DNA of 64,000 nucleotides from Apostichopus japonicus. Lineage: Eukaryota > Echinodermata > Holothuroidea > Aspidochirotida > Stichopodidae. Below, in pieces: positions 1-11,015 of this stretch. The position numbers and the translations under genes are program-made. How positions within the stretch are numbered: position 1 is the stretch's first letter; each line of letters begins with the position of its first letter. Below the pieces are notes generated by a model. The model was not told the DNA's origin and searched no databases. It saw nothing but the letters and a program-made list of their open reading frames with translations. The stretch is from the NCBI RefSeq assembly GCF_037975245.1, contig NC_092569.1, forward strand, positions 29,286,168 to 29,350,167, written 5' to 3'.

Positions 1-2204
1 TAATAGTGGGGTTTACGCTCGGCCCTAATCTCCGAAAATATAACGTCTTAATAGCGTGAATATGGGGGTAGAGCAATTGATTTTCTCGGGAGGGGGTATT
101 ACTTTAATATCTACGCATCTTAGCGATCGCGACACCTCCGTCAGAGATTTGAATGTTTTCAATGAAATTCGGGAAGGAGAAAAAAAAAAACGGTTTTTGA
201 GCCAGATTCGGGTTTTTTTGCAAGAAAAAAAAATGGTTTGGGGTTTTCACGAAACCGTGCAAGCTTAGTTGGGGGACTCTTAGATGAGCAATATCGAGTG
301 AAACGGGTAAATGTTTTTACCCAAGCCTAGGCCTATATAGCTACCTTAAGTCGGATTGAACAACATAAATGTGTTTTTTTTTTGGAGGGGGCAGGGAGGG
401 GGGAGGGGAACTGGCAACGCTGGCTTATAGTCCTGCAGTCCAATTGTGCTGGAAGTATAGCATATAACATTTCACCTTATTTCTTATACGAAGATAACTG
501 GTATGACCTTGGGATCGTTGAAGGGAACTCCGTCATGTGGGAGATCTGGAGGTCCATCCCCAAAAGATAAATGTGACGTTATGCATTTCTGAGGTAATCA
601 CTTGTAGGCTATTATTTAGATATACAAATATGTCGACATGGTTGTTCCCAGAACACTATTTCTGTTGTTCACTCATGGGAACTTACTGTATATCATTGTT
701 AAAAAGGTAAATTTTGGTAAAATTAAACCTACCTTGAGACCTCCCTCCAAGAAGCAGAATGACAGCAATCAGAAGATGAATAAATAAAGGTGATCGACAC
801 TGCTTTAATCCTCCTTTCTCCATTTTGAACAAATCCAGAGGCGGAAAGGGAAAAACAATCTAAGTTTATCAAATGTGTCTTTTTCTGTGGTAAGTAGGTA
901 CGTATCATGTATGTCTTGCCGTTCTGTGATACTAATGAAGAATTACTGACCGTTTGCCAGTATTTATTACAATCTTCATAAAGCGTCCAATAAAGTCACC
1001 CATATAGTGACTTTTAATTGGTCATGATGGTGGATGACGTATGTAATGTTTCATGCATATTCAAGTTCAACATTGTGATTACAATATGGAGCTGGTTGTA
1101 CACAATTCCGCATTCACATCATATCAATTAGTTGATCACGATGTAAGTCTGGAAGCTGATGAGTGGTCCGGATTGTTTTACAGACGATACCCCAGACAAT
1201 TTGAATATGCAATGAAAATTGCTTAGTCTCAATTGGCTGTTTATGCCTTCAATGCGCAGATAGATTGAACACAGCTAGTAAGATTTGAAGCATGAATTCT
1301 CTTCTTTGTAAAACAAGTCTTGTGAAAATGATTGGTTGTTGCTGCCCTTCGAGGTTTCTACTCCCCCCCCCCCACACCCCACCCCTTCCTACCATCCCTC
1401 GATTGAACTTTCTTCCTACGCCTCGGATACCACGATTCTCTTGAAAAGTGACCAAATACTATAAATGACGTTTTTAGCAAAACACATGTGTATCGGCATA
1501 TATAGTTCGTAAGGGGAGACTTCTGGTAACCAATGAGCATGGCAGTAATGCCATTTATATATCACAACAATATTAGTGTATCAGGAAATCTTGAGTTTGC
1601 ACGTGATATCTGTCAGACCCCGATCAGCCCTTTATTGTTCTACAGCTAACAGTAGGGGCGCAACAACTGTTTTGTACTGGGGAGAGGGGAAGGGTAAGAT
1701 GAAAAACTCCACATTAAGAGGATTCCAAAATTCTTCCGACTGATTTAGGTAGGGGCATAGAAAGGGTACAGTACTGTACTCTTGTTTACCCAGTAGGTAT
1801 GATTACCTCAAAAAACCTGAGCACGACTCAATTACCCTTGAAGGGAACATTTTCGTTTTCCAATGCGACAGCGAATCTTTTTGTAACGTCATCGTCACGA
1901 AGTTATTATAAATTATTATTATTGAGATTGATTTGAGGTTGTGTGGATTTGACAAACGGACCAATTGACTACACTATAAAAGGGTTAACTACTGTAACTG
2001 ACAATACGATCCAATCGGTAAGATGATTGGTTCAATATCAATTTGAATATTCATATAGCATCGGAAATGATAAATTTGATGACATTGACGGAGATATTAA
2101 GATGAGTGTAAGAAATGGAGAGTTAAAAATTTGCACACACACAATGAGTCGTGTACACTAGCAAAAGTTTGTTAAAATTGTAGAAATGATAGCACCATTT
2201 TGCA
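1..2204. other. Intergenic, no gene recognised
   Basis: AT-rich non-coding DNA. The open frames here are short (under 75 codons), show no family motif and are not flanked by convincing splice sites. A short C-run with CA-rich sequence lies near 1,365-1,385. Exons of a gene whose other exons lie outside the window cannot be excluded. Confidence 0.5.
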
Positions 2205-2244
2205 TCTAAGCACCCTTCCTAAACACATTTCTGAAAGAGAAGTT

Positions 2245-2355
2245 ATTGGCATAGGCGTAGGAGGCTAGGGGAAGCCCCCCCGCCCCCCGCAAAAAGATAT
2301 TCCTGTGAAAATTTGGGCAATATTCTGATATTTGTTTCGGGTACTGCCAAAAATA
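2245..2355. repeat. Old dispersed repeat end (GCGTAGGAGGC family)
   Basis: The block beginning ATAGGCGTAGGAGGC, followed by a G-rich/C-rich stretch, recurs at 3,270-3,290, where it is interrupted by the MITE at 3,291-3,673. The adjoining segment (GGGCAATATTCTGATA and neighbours) recurs in inverted, diverged form near 8,070-8,110. This looks like an old DNA-transposon or MITE terminus. No family name can be assigned from the sequence alone. Confidence 0.4.
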
Positions 2356-2604
2356 TATACAATAAGTTTGTTTGATGAGAGTTAGTAAGTCCGTATAAGA
2401 ACTCAGCCTAAGGTAGTAATAGACTATCACGTTCTAAACGTTTATAACTAAACGTCTATAACGTTCTAAACGTGCTCGACTTATCTGGCATTGATGTTGT
2501 GGAGTTATGTGCATAGGGGGTGGCATGCTCGCATAGCCGACCCCCCCCCCCCCCACACACACACACACTTTTGACGCCAACTAGTGAAAATATTATACAG
2601 AAAT

Positions 2605-3205
2605 CAGGCGCGTATCCAGGATTTTCAAACCCGGGGGGCGCGAATTACTATCTAAGCGGAGCGCCACCATCGGTTGGCGCGCAGCGTACAAGAAAATTTC
2701 TTATTTTGATACCCCCCAGATCACCGGAAACGGCACTTCTCGGGCTTGAAATGACCAACCAGATGTACACTTTTTGCCTGAGAACCAAGTATTTCCTAAA
2801 AGTTTTTTTTCCATCCATAACCTTTTTGAAGATTGTCAACCCGGCACACATCATGTTCGACCTGATCGCATATCCTGTGGGTCTTTGCTTTTGTAGGTGA
2901 TTCTACGTCGCGGCCCTCAATACCCGTCAGCCCCACTTTTCAAGGTTTTAAGCCCCATTTTTGTTCAGAATTTGAAACTTCACATTTCTCGTGAATAAAC
3001 TCACTTCAAAACATACCCATAATTTTGTGCAAAATTTCATCTATGGACAACCAATATAGAAAAACTTCCTTCAACCCCTAACAGACCGGTCAAAATTGCA
3101 CGAGTAGAGGGAAGTGTGATGCAGATTGTTGGTCAGAAATTTTCGAAAATTCAGACACAGTTAATTTATTGGTGTACAAATATTAAAACCTCTTATAACG
3201 GCTAT
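2605..3205 (+). mobile_element. Non-autonomous DNA transposon (MITE), CAGGCGCGTA family
   Basis: It starts with CAGGCGCGTATCCAGG and runs for about 600 bp. An inverted copy lies at 15,102-15,746, where the far end also carries the terminal inverted repeat (CCTGGATACGCGCCTG). The two copies share most of their interior, including GATCACCGGAAACGGC and ATCTAAGCGGAGCGCCACC. The right terminus here is degraded and no target duplication was found. Short frames inside it are shadows of the repeat. The terminal motif and the related copy at 27,312 with an 8-bp duplication suggest the hAT superfamily. Confidence 0.6.
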
Positions 3206-3290
3206 TGTAAAACTTGGTTGAAGGAAATGAAAAAATAGCAGATATATCCGAAACCGAACACTACACACATAGGCGTAGGAGGCGCGGCGG

Positions 3291-3673
3291 CAGTGGCGGA
3301 GCTAAGGGTATTGGTCAGAAGGGGCGAGAATGGTCTGTAGGGACGCTTTCGACACTATCTAAGCGGAGCGCCACCACTGGTTGGCGCGTAGCGTACAGAA
3401 AAATTTTGAGTAAAGATACTTCCTAGATCGCCGGAAATGACCCTTTCCGGGCCTGGCTAATTTGCAGATAAACGAAGAATAAGGTGTCATCGCCAAATTA
3501 CACCAACAAAATGTGACAAATGTCAAGAAGTAGATGAGAGCGCAATAAAAAAGTCAATAATCTAGAATAAGTAAAAAGTGGTAAAGAGCTGAAAAAGGCT
3601 CCAGCAGTCCATTTGAGTCCGTCGGAGGGGGGGGGGGGGCATCCGCCCTGACCGTATGGACGCTCCGCCACTG
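3291..3673 (+). mobile_element. hAT-like MITE with perfect 8-bp target duplication
   Basis: A 383-bp element with terminal inverted repeats CAGTGGCGGAGC at the left and GCTCCGCCACTG at the right. It is flanked on both sides by the same 8 bases, CGCGGCGG (3,283-3,290 and 3,674-3,681). An 8-bp duplication with CA..TG ends is the signature of hAT transposition. It sits inside the older GCGTAGGAGGC repeat, so this is a nested insertion. A diverged relative with a 7-of-8 duplication lies at 54,458-54,815. It encodes no transposase and would need one in trans. Confidence 0.8.
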
Positions 3674-4028
3674 CGCGGCGGGGGTGCAGCCCCTAATTCG
3701 CCATTACTAATGTAAAAGAGAATTTTGACATAATTGGACCTCCATTCTTTTTATACATCTACATGAGACATGTCGTTGTTAACATTAGCATCCCGCGGTA
3801 TACTGCGCAATTTGAATGGACCGTACGGTACATGATGGCATGCGATGTAATAACCGATGCTTGCTTATATGATATTGACATTAACACGTTGAACGCGCGC
3901 TTCGCGCGCGAAAAGTTTTGGTTATTTTTTCAGGCAAGTCGGACAGTTTTGAGGCTTTTCATCCTGGAACGCCATTTTCATGCTCACTGATATGATGGGA
4001 TATCTGCTGTTTGCGTTACAAATTCGAA

Positions 4029-4330
4029 CAGGCGCGTAGCGAGGAATTTGCCAAGGGAGGGGCGAAGCCTGTAGGCAAACTATCTAAGCGTAGAGCCACC
4101 ATAGGTTGGCGCGAAGCGTTCAAGAAAATTTTGGCCGAAAATGCCTCCCAGATCGCTGGAAATGGCACTACCCAGGACCATTTGTTAGCGCGAAGCGTAC
4201 AAGCAAATTTTGGCCGAAAATGTCTTCCAGATAGCTGGAAATGACACTTCCCAGGCCTTGTAAGTTGCATCTAAGCACTTTCTATTTTGAAATTACTTAG
4301 CGATATCATTTAAAAAAATGCTGAATGGGG
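4029..4330 (+). mobile_element. MITE fragment, CAGGCGCGTAGCGAGG family
   Basis: It begins CAGGCGCGTAGCGAGG and shares long stretches with the inverted copy at 14,075-14,407 (ATCTAAGCGTAGAGCCACC, AAAATTTTGGCCGAAAATG, GCATCTAAGCACTTTC). Within it, a segment of about 90 bp with GCGCGAAGCGTACAAG is partly duplicated. The right end is uncertain because of a G-run and unrelated sequence. A separate TIR-like end (CCTGGATACGCACCTG, 4,785-4,800) may close a composite element. Confidence 0.55.
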
Positions 4331-4597
4331 GGGGGGCGGGCGGTCGCCCCCATCCCAAAAATCGTCATGTTCCCCGACGACACGGTCGAGTTCGAGACCA
4401 GCCACAGTTGGTTTCATAGCACAATTCTACACACGCGTTATGATAGACCATATATAGTATATATATATAGATCATTAGTGAGAGAGGAAAATGGAAACGT
4501 CAAAAAATGGAGTTGTCGGTGTAAGGGGTAGGGTGAGTCACACTTTTACGAAATCATTGATCCGTCACTGGCTACCCTTCAGCGCTGTAATGATGTC

Positions 4598-4760
4598 ACT
4601 GTTCCTCTTTCTATTCGCGTTTTTCTTTTACTCCCTCCTTTTCTCCTTTTTCTCTCTTTCTTCTTTTTCTTTTCCCTTCCTTCCTCTCCTCCTCCTCTTT
4701 TTTCCCCTCTTTTTTCCTTTTTTCTTCCCTTTTTTTTCTCTCCTCTTTTTCTTACCCGGG
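4598..4760. repeat. Polypyrimidine low-complexity tract
   Basis: About 160 bp almost entirely of C and T on the plus strand (CTTTTTCT, CCTCCTCC runs). The open frames on both strands here are simple-sequence artefacts rich in Phe/Leu/Pro or Lys/Arg/Glu. It is followed by a G/C-rich MITE end. Confidence 0.7.
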
Positions 4761-4800
4761 GGGCGCGCGCCCCCAACGCCCCCCCCTGGATACGCACCTG

Positions 4801-5637
4801 GAAATGTATTGGGAGACTAACCTGGAAAGTAAAAATCTTGTATACATAAGTTTCCTTCCAATGGTAGCACCAGTATGCATCTAAGTTTAGCACCTTTTAA
4901 GTTAGTAACACATTCTCAAAAGGTGAGGGGGTTTTACCAGTACGCCCTTCAATTTTGCTTACATTTTTCGTGCAAATCGTTACAGCACCCAAACCAATTG
5001 GGCTCCTATACGCCCATGGTTATTGGTCTCCTTTTCCTTAGATCTGACCCCAAAACGGATTGTGTGCTCGCCACCCCCCACCCTCCTTTTTTTGGTGCCA
5101 AAAATTGATATATTTTGCAAAAAGGTCTATTCATTATTGTATATTAAAAAGCAATTCTTTTCTTTTATGACGGTGGCATTGACGGCACATGCAGACAAGA
5201 TGTAAATGCACTATGTTAGTATACCTCGACAGCGTGTCAACATATGCGATATTTGCCGAGTGAGGAACAAGTGACATCTTGACGAAAATTTCCATTTCCT
5301 CGAGTTGCTTCTTGCACGTTTACCTGTTTACATGTACAAAGTCATTGTTATAGTTTATGCAAAACATCATTAACACGATATCTTGGAATCACATTTAACA
5401 TTTATGAGTTGTTGCGTTAGATATACTAAACTTGACAAAGCAAGATTGTGATGACAATTCTACTAACATGACATTTTGACGAAAATTATCAAATGGTCGA
5501 GATATCGCGTAACACATACCATGGGAGTTGTTACCTGATTATACCTATACACGGAAAGTCTACACAAGTGTCCTTTCAGAACCAACGTTCTTTTCATGAT
5601 CACTTGAAAGCATATACGTATGTAAACAGTTAGAAAG
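4801..5637. other. Intergenic, nothing recognised
   Basis: AT-rich DNA without coding features. The phrase GACGAAAATT recurs (about 5,281 and 5,478) in two loosely similar segments, possibly an old duplication. No RNA gene or transposon ends seen. Confidence 0.4.
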
Positions 5638-6213
5638 CGGCGGCAATGACAATTATGTATTCATATACCTATTGTGATTGAGTGTTGTGTAAAAAGTCGC
5701 AAGTCTTCTATAGAAAACTCAAAACTGTAATATAAAATGGAAGTTCTTAATTAATTTCTAGTAAAAGGGCGATTAATGATCGTCACAAACTTTTATAAAA
5801 TATTCCATATTGATGAAAAAACCAAAAAAACAGACCATAATCAGAGTTTTTTTATTGACTTTTTTGAGGTTGTTATGGCAACGGATTTTATTTTCCCTGA
5901 TACCAGTCGGCAATAGATAACCAAACTAAATTAAAAGGCTTTTCCATGGAGAAAGTATATTTTTGGACTGATGAAAGAGGAATACAATCTAAGCTTCCAG
6001 TTGAAGTTTGAATTCATTTCCTAGGCAACTTTTTCAGTTAACATCAGATTGATAAAATATTCCATGAAAAAAAGACCATAATCAGAGTTTGTTTGTTGAC
6101 TTTTTTGAGGTTGTTATGGCAACGGATTTTATTTTCCCTGATACCAGTCGGCGATAGATAACCAAACTTATAAAAAGGCTATTCCATGGAGAAAGTATAT
6201 TTTTGGACTGATG
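5638..6213 (+). repeat. Dispersed repeat with internal tandem duplication
   Basis: The segment starting GCGGCAATGACAATTATG is repeated at 8,125-8,540 in the same orientation. Within this copy a block of about 160 bp containing GACTTTTTTGAGGTTGTTATGG and ATACCAGTCGG occurs at about 5,796 and again at about 6,052, a 256-bp tandem step. There is no coding capacity. It may be a non-autonomous element or the UTR of a retroelement; the ends are not defined. Confidence 0.6.
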
Positions 6214-6240
6214 AAGCCCTTTGCCCCTTTCTGTAATTTA

Positions 6241-6436
6241 TGTTGAGACTAGTGGAACAGAGTTGTCTGATGAACGCGCGAAACTCTGAGTCAATATATA
6301 TAAATATATATATATTGAGACTAGTTGAGACTAGTGGAACACTAGTAGTTGTAACTCAGAGCGATCATCATACAACTCTGTTCCACTAGTCCCAACTAGT
6401 CTCAACATATATTTCGCTCTGTCCACCGGACATAGA
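6241..6436. repeat. Cluster of inverted repeats (foldback DNA)
   Basis: Three nested dyads are visible. Arms at 6,310-6,341 and 6,378-6,411 are near-perfect reverse complements (TTGAGACTAGTTGAGACTAG against its complement). A small hairpin is formed by CAGAGTT (6,258) and AACTCTG (6,282), and its loop contains CTGATGA and GAAAC. A third hairpin, GCTCTGTCC with GGACATAGAGC, closes the cluster. It is flanked by TATA-rich DNA. This could be a foldback transposon end or a structured retroelement terminus. Function unknown. Confidence 0.6.
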
Positions 6437-7080
6437 GCATATATATTTAATAATAATAAAAAGTAAGATTTTAGCAACAAATGACATGTACTTAACTACT
6501 CTACTTATAAAAGAGATATATCAATCGTACACATGCATGCAACAAACAAAGATAAATGAAAGAATAGGATGATAAGAGAAGGTTGAAAAGAGGCAGTGTG
6601 TATACTCATGAATCTTTTTAGCAATCAATAAACGATGGTTTATAGAGAATCAAAATGATGCATGAGGGATTGCTAAAACTTATTAAAAATATGATATCCG
6701 ATCACTCAACCGTTGACAATATAACCGTTTTATCATTAAAGATATAGATCAGGGAAAAGACAAAATCACACCTGCAATAGCACACTGAGGGCATGGGCGT
6801 CAATCCAGGTAGGGGGACGGGGGGGGGGACACGTCCCCACACATTTCGATGGGGGAACACACTATCAAATGACCCCCCCCCCACATACACACACACGCCC
6901 ACACACACACACACATTTGGAAAAAGAGTAGTGTCGTGGCTCTATTTGGTTAGGGCTTACACATCTCAGGATTCATATCATCGAATATCACTCAATGTTG
7001 CTGAGTGGAGAATTCCACCCAGATCTCGTGAGTTGGTACCCTGAGCTCTGCGACAATCTTAAGCAATTAGTCTTCCTATT
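6437..7080. other. Intergenic with CA-rich simple repeat and MITE-like end
   Basis: No gene seen. A C-run and (CA)n stretch lies near 6,880-6,915. A MITE-like end (GGGCGTCAATCCAGG followed by a G-run and CACGTCCCC) starts near 6,794. Similar G-run plus GACATGTCCCC ends occur near 14,100 and 14,720. Confidence 0.4.
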
Positions 7081-7399
7081 TTTCGAGGCCAGTTCCAGTC
7101 GTCGTTGGTTGAAGGGTATAGACAAATATTCAAGTCGATGAAACCAGCCGAATGGCCTGTTTGGTGAAGTCGAAGCAGCTCTTGTGGTTGATCCTCGTCT
7201 ACCCCACCAGATCGACGAAAGCCGAGAGATCTTTTAGTGCGTTGAGGCGTTTGAAGACTTGGCTACGAAGCACCATGACTCTGTGATGGTGTGCCATCAT
7301 CACCGCGAACGTCTAGGCCCGTTGAAGCCTGGGGAGTTAGCAGAGAAGTTCGTTGGTTCCTCGGATTACGGACGCCGCATCTTTGGGCGATTCCAGTAG
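7081..7399 (+). pseudogene. hAT-family transposase C-terminal fragment, broken
   Basis: Translation of the plus strand shows the C-terminal dimerisation region typical of hAT transposases and their domesticated ZMYM/ZBED relatives: a stretch reading KAERSFSALRRLKTWLRSTM, then after a frameshift HHRERLGPLKPGELAEKF and SSDYGRRIFGRF ending in TAG at 7,397-7,399. In-frame stops and at least one frame change mean it cannot be translated as one protein. The catalytic core is absent. It is probably the relic of an autonomous hAT element of the kind that could have mobilised the 8-bp-duplication MITEs in this window; that link is inference. Confidence 0.7.
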
Positions 7400-8124
7400 A
7401 AAACTAGTGCGCTCCGTCATTATCATAAGAGACAACACTTCATAGCTAGAGCCCAAGCCTGTACATATTTGTTTAGTTGTAGATGGTGTTTGAAAGACGG
7501 TGCCCGTTCCCTAATATTGGGGAACGAAATAGGGAATATATTCCGTGGCAGCGCATCCCATGTTACCTTTATGATGAGTGATACCGGAGTTTACTCCACA
7601 GTGAGAACACTGGGTACATGCAGGGACGTCGCTAGAGAGGATGCCAGAGGGGGGGGGGGGTGTCTCTCCCCAAAACTTTGTAAAACTGACGATAGTTGGA
7701 AAATTGGAGTGCGACAGTTGGAATTTCCGACTGTCGCACCCTAGTTAATCTAGGCCTATTCATTTATTCCTGTGATTGTGCATGACCTAAAAATTGAAAA
7801 ATTTCGGTCAAAATTGACTTTTAATCAGTCATATTTACCACGTTTTCCTTGCCACTTTGAGAAACTGTATGCGCGCGTTCCACATTTGGATGTGCATAAC
7901 ATATAGGCATTCATCGGTTTTTACATCGCATGCCGATAACATACAACAATTTTCAGTGTTATTACCCTTCCATATTGGTTATAATTTTTGAGGAAGTCGT
8001 TAAAATATTAATGGTAATAATAATATAAGTTTAACCACTGAAATACACATTGCAAATTATCTTTTTTTTCAGTAGGTGCCCGAAAAGTTATCAGCATATT
8101 GCCCGAATTTTAAACAGTAAGCAA
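7400..8124. other. Intergenic with 36-bp palindrome
   Basis: No gene recognised. A near-perfect palindrome lies at 7,706-7,741 (half-site GTGCGACAGT-GGAA). A G-run at 7,651-7,662 follows GCAGGGACGTCGCTAGAG, another MITE-like end. Confidence 0.4.
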
Positions 8125-8540
8125 GCGGTGGCAATGACAATTATGTATTCATATACCTATTGTGATTGAGTGTTGTATAAAAAGTCGCACGTGTTCTATA
8201 GAAAACTCAAAACTGTAATATAAAATGGAAGTTCTTAATTAATTTCTAGTAAATGCGGCGATTAATGATCGTCACTATCTTTCATAAAATATTCCATATT
8301 GATGGAAAAAAAACATAATCAGAGTTTGTTTATTGACTTTTTGAGGTTGTTATGGCAACGGATTATATTTTCCCTGATACCAGTCGGCGATAGATAACCA
8401 AACTTATAAAAAGGCTATTCCAGGTGAAAGATTATTTTGGAGTGATGAAAGAGGAATACAATGTAAGCTTCCAGTTGAAGTTTGAATTCATTTTCTAGGC
8501 AACGTTTTCAGTTAACATCAGATTGATACTGGAGACCAAA
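8125..8540 (+). repeat. Second copy of the 5,638 dispersed repeat
   Basis: It matches 5,638-6,060 over most of its length, including GCGATTAATGATCGTCAC, TGAGGTTGTTATGGCAACG and CCAGTTGAAGTTTGAATTC. It lacks the internal tandem step present in the first copy. Confidence 0.65.
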
Positions 8541-9569
8541 AACTTGAAGCAAGCAGATGTGATGTCAGACGTACAATGATAAATTTGTTTCAGGGTACAT
8601 GTTGTTGTTGTTGTTGTAAGATACATAATAAATACTTCAAAATTGTGTTGCATTTGAAATCGAATATATCACAGTCATTGGCATATTGTGAACTTCACAT
8701 CCCTTAAGGTAATTTATTTATATTCACATATCACTTAATATAAATTCAAGTGCTTTCAACACAGGTTTACCGAATCGCTTAATCAGTGACTAATGTAGTT
8801 TCATTGAGGAAAATTGGACTAATTCACACTATAGCTTTTATTTTAATCTGTCTCTGTTCTAATCATTTTACTCAATTAATCATTGGTTTTCATATATATA
8901 ATTGGTCCTTGTTATACATTTTATATAATTTATACTGGAATAAAGAAATAAAGAAAAAAATATTGAACTGAATTGAAACAGCTCATCTTAATTCAAAACA
9001 ATATAGTGTAATTAAACATAGGAAACCAAACATGCTGATGTTTGCACATTACATGTTAGTCCTGCAGGGTGAAGGTTTCTTGCCAGCATGTATAGAATCA
9101 AATTATGAATGAACGTTGTGTGCCGCAAATATTCCCAACAACTTCGGTTCATATTTAGGCCTAATGAACAGTTGAAATCACAGTTAATAATCTTCCTCGT
9201 ATATCCAAGTTGGCCTATACATTAACTCTACTAGAGGAGGCTTTTCATTTAATTGCTGTGAATTTGAGTTAAATGTTTAAGAAGGTTAAAACCGAACAGT
9301 ACTGTTTTATGAGTGGTGGTGGAAAATATTATGATGAACGTTTTTGTCTGCGGACTAGAAAATCTTTTAATATAAGCCTCGAGTGCTTAAAACCATTGAA
9401 AATGACTAGCTGTAATAACCAGAATGCAAATAATGCATTGTGGTTTCGATGATGTAACATGGGCAGTTTTCTTCATGTATCTGACGTAATGTATAGTAAG
9501 GGTGTGCAACATACTTGATCTTAATATTACAGTGAAAATCAGTGTGATGTGACAAACAATACATTCATA
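8541..9569. other. Intergenic, nothing recognised
   Basis: AT-rich DNA with a short GTT trinucleotide run near 8,600. No coding features, RNA genes or transposon ends were recognised. Confidence 0.4.
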
Positions 9570-10300
9570 ATGACACAGGCTGTCCTGAAATGACCATTGA
9601 TCTCAACAACAGGCTTCTTGTGCCAAATGTGATAGATACATCAACATACTAAATATGACATCTGTCCTTGTTGAAAAATTGTGTAAATCATGATTTCACA
9701 ATTTGACCCATGTGAACTCAAACGACCATTGACCTCCGCCCACAACTTAAGGCTTCTTGTACTCGATGTGGTACAATTACATACAAAATATGCGATCTGT
9801 CCAAGCTACCCTTGCGATATTATGTTTAGGAAGGTGTGTTAGTGTAGAGAGATAGGTGAGAGGGGAATGAAGTAATGGTTGGCGTTTGTTGACTTCAAAT
9901 GACCTATGACCTCCACCAAAAGCAATAACAGGCTCCATAAATTTGGTATGGTACATCTACAAAGCAAATATTAGATCTGTCCAAGGTTCTCTTCTTGCAA
10001 TATCATGTTTACAAGGTTTTCACAATTTGACGGCTGATAACCCCAAAATAACATTTGACCTCCACCAAAAACAATACGCTTCTTGTAATCAATGTGTTAC
10101 TTCTACAAACCAAAATGAGGTTTTCCCCACGCTTCTCTTCTTGCAATATCGAGTTAGCAAGGTTTTCAAAATTTGACCACTGGTGACCCAAAATGAACTT
10201 TGACCTCTACCAAAAACAATTGGCTTCTTTCCCTCAATGTGATACTTCTACACACCAAATATGAGGTTTACCCATGCTTATCTTCTTGGGATATCAAGCT
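9570..10300 (+). repeat. Diverged satellite, about 145-bp unit, about 5 copies
   Basis: The phrase TGACCTCCACCAAAA and its variants recurs at about 9,734, 9,909, 10,058 and 10,202, each followed by GGCTTCTT, GTGGTAC-TCTAC, AAATAT-AG-TCTGTCCA and CTTGCAATATCA. A more diverged first unit begins near 9,580. Open frames here are by-products of the repeat. Confidence 0.75.
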
Positions 10301-10473
10301 GGGCGTCACAAACGGGTCAATGATGTTTGATTATCAAACTTATTATTGTATATGGAACTGACGAGTATCCCTTGATTTTCTCTACTATATCATCCACTTC
10401 GATAAAGTAGAAACGTATGACACTAGTTAAACACAATAAATCCATCATCATTGGGAATGCATGCCAAATTTGC

Positions 10474-10653
10474 GGTCGATCCTCAAAGTACGGCTAAACC
10501 TGGATTGTAGCCCGATGGGGTCGATCCTCATAGTACGACGAAGACTTGATTTTAGCCCGACCGGGTCGATCCTTATAGTACAGCGGAGGCTGGATTGTAG
10601 CCTGACGGGGTCGATCCTCGTAGTACGACGAAGCCTGGATTGTAGCCCGTCGG
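10474..10653. repeat. 46-bp tandem repeat, four copies
   Basis: Units of the form GGTCGATCCTCATAGTACG followed by GCCTGGATTGTAGCCCGACGG repeat four times with a step of about 46 bp. The array abuts the gag-like fragment at 10,654-10,875. On the minus strand that open frame runs on into the array. Confidence 0.75.
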
Positions 10654-10875
10654 TGACGATAGCGATTTTAACAACGCATAGGCTACCGGACCTACCACAG
10701 TGAGGAACGTACTCACGGCTCTGTCATCGCGTATGTTATTAGCCTGGAAGACTAACGCTAGGCGTTCGAGGTAACACTCGTCACGCTCCTGTCCTTCTCT
10801 AAACTTGCCATAGAAATCCACATTTGTTGAATTACACTGACAGATGTTGGTGCTCTGATTGGACGAACTCGACAT
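10654..10875 (-). pseudogene. Retrotransposon gag N-terminal fragment
   Basis: The minus-strand frame contains YGKFREGQERDECYLERL, then VFQANNIRDDRAVSTFL and TVVGPVAYALLKSLSSP. This is the pattern of the N-terminal half of Ty3/gypsy-type Gag proteins (a W/F-x-Y-x-ERL motif, then a 'vGp.aY.LLr.L..P' motif). After this the frame enters the 46-bp tandem repeat. There are no LTRs, zinc knuckle or pol sequences next to it, so it is an isolated fragment. It is not closely similar to the gag of the intact element at 16,859. Confidence 0.6.
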
Positions 10876-11015
10876 ACGTCAAATTCAACTGACATAAGTC
10901 TAAGTAAATTGACACATGTCAGTTTTTCATGCTCTTATTGGACCGCAATTGTCACATGATATTTTCTAGTGCTTCGATTGGAAGGAATCAACATATCAGC
11001 AAGGAATCAACACCA

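Noticed and set aside
2520-2900. 126-codon plus-strand frame
   Set aside because: It runs through a C-run, a CA repeat and a MITE; the inverted MITE copy at 15,102 does not keep it as a protein pattern.
4491-4893. Frames on both strands rich in Phe/Leu or Lys/Arg
   Set aside because: Translation of a polypyrimidine tract.
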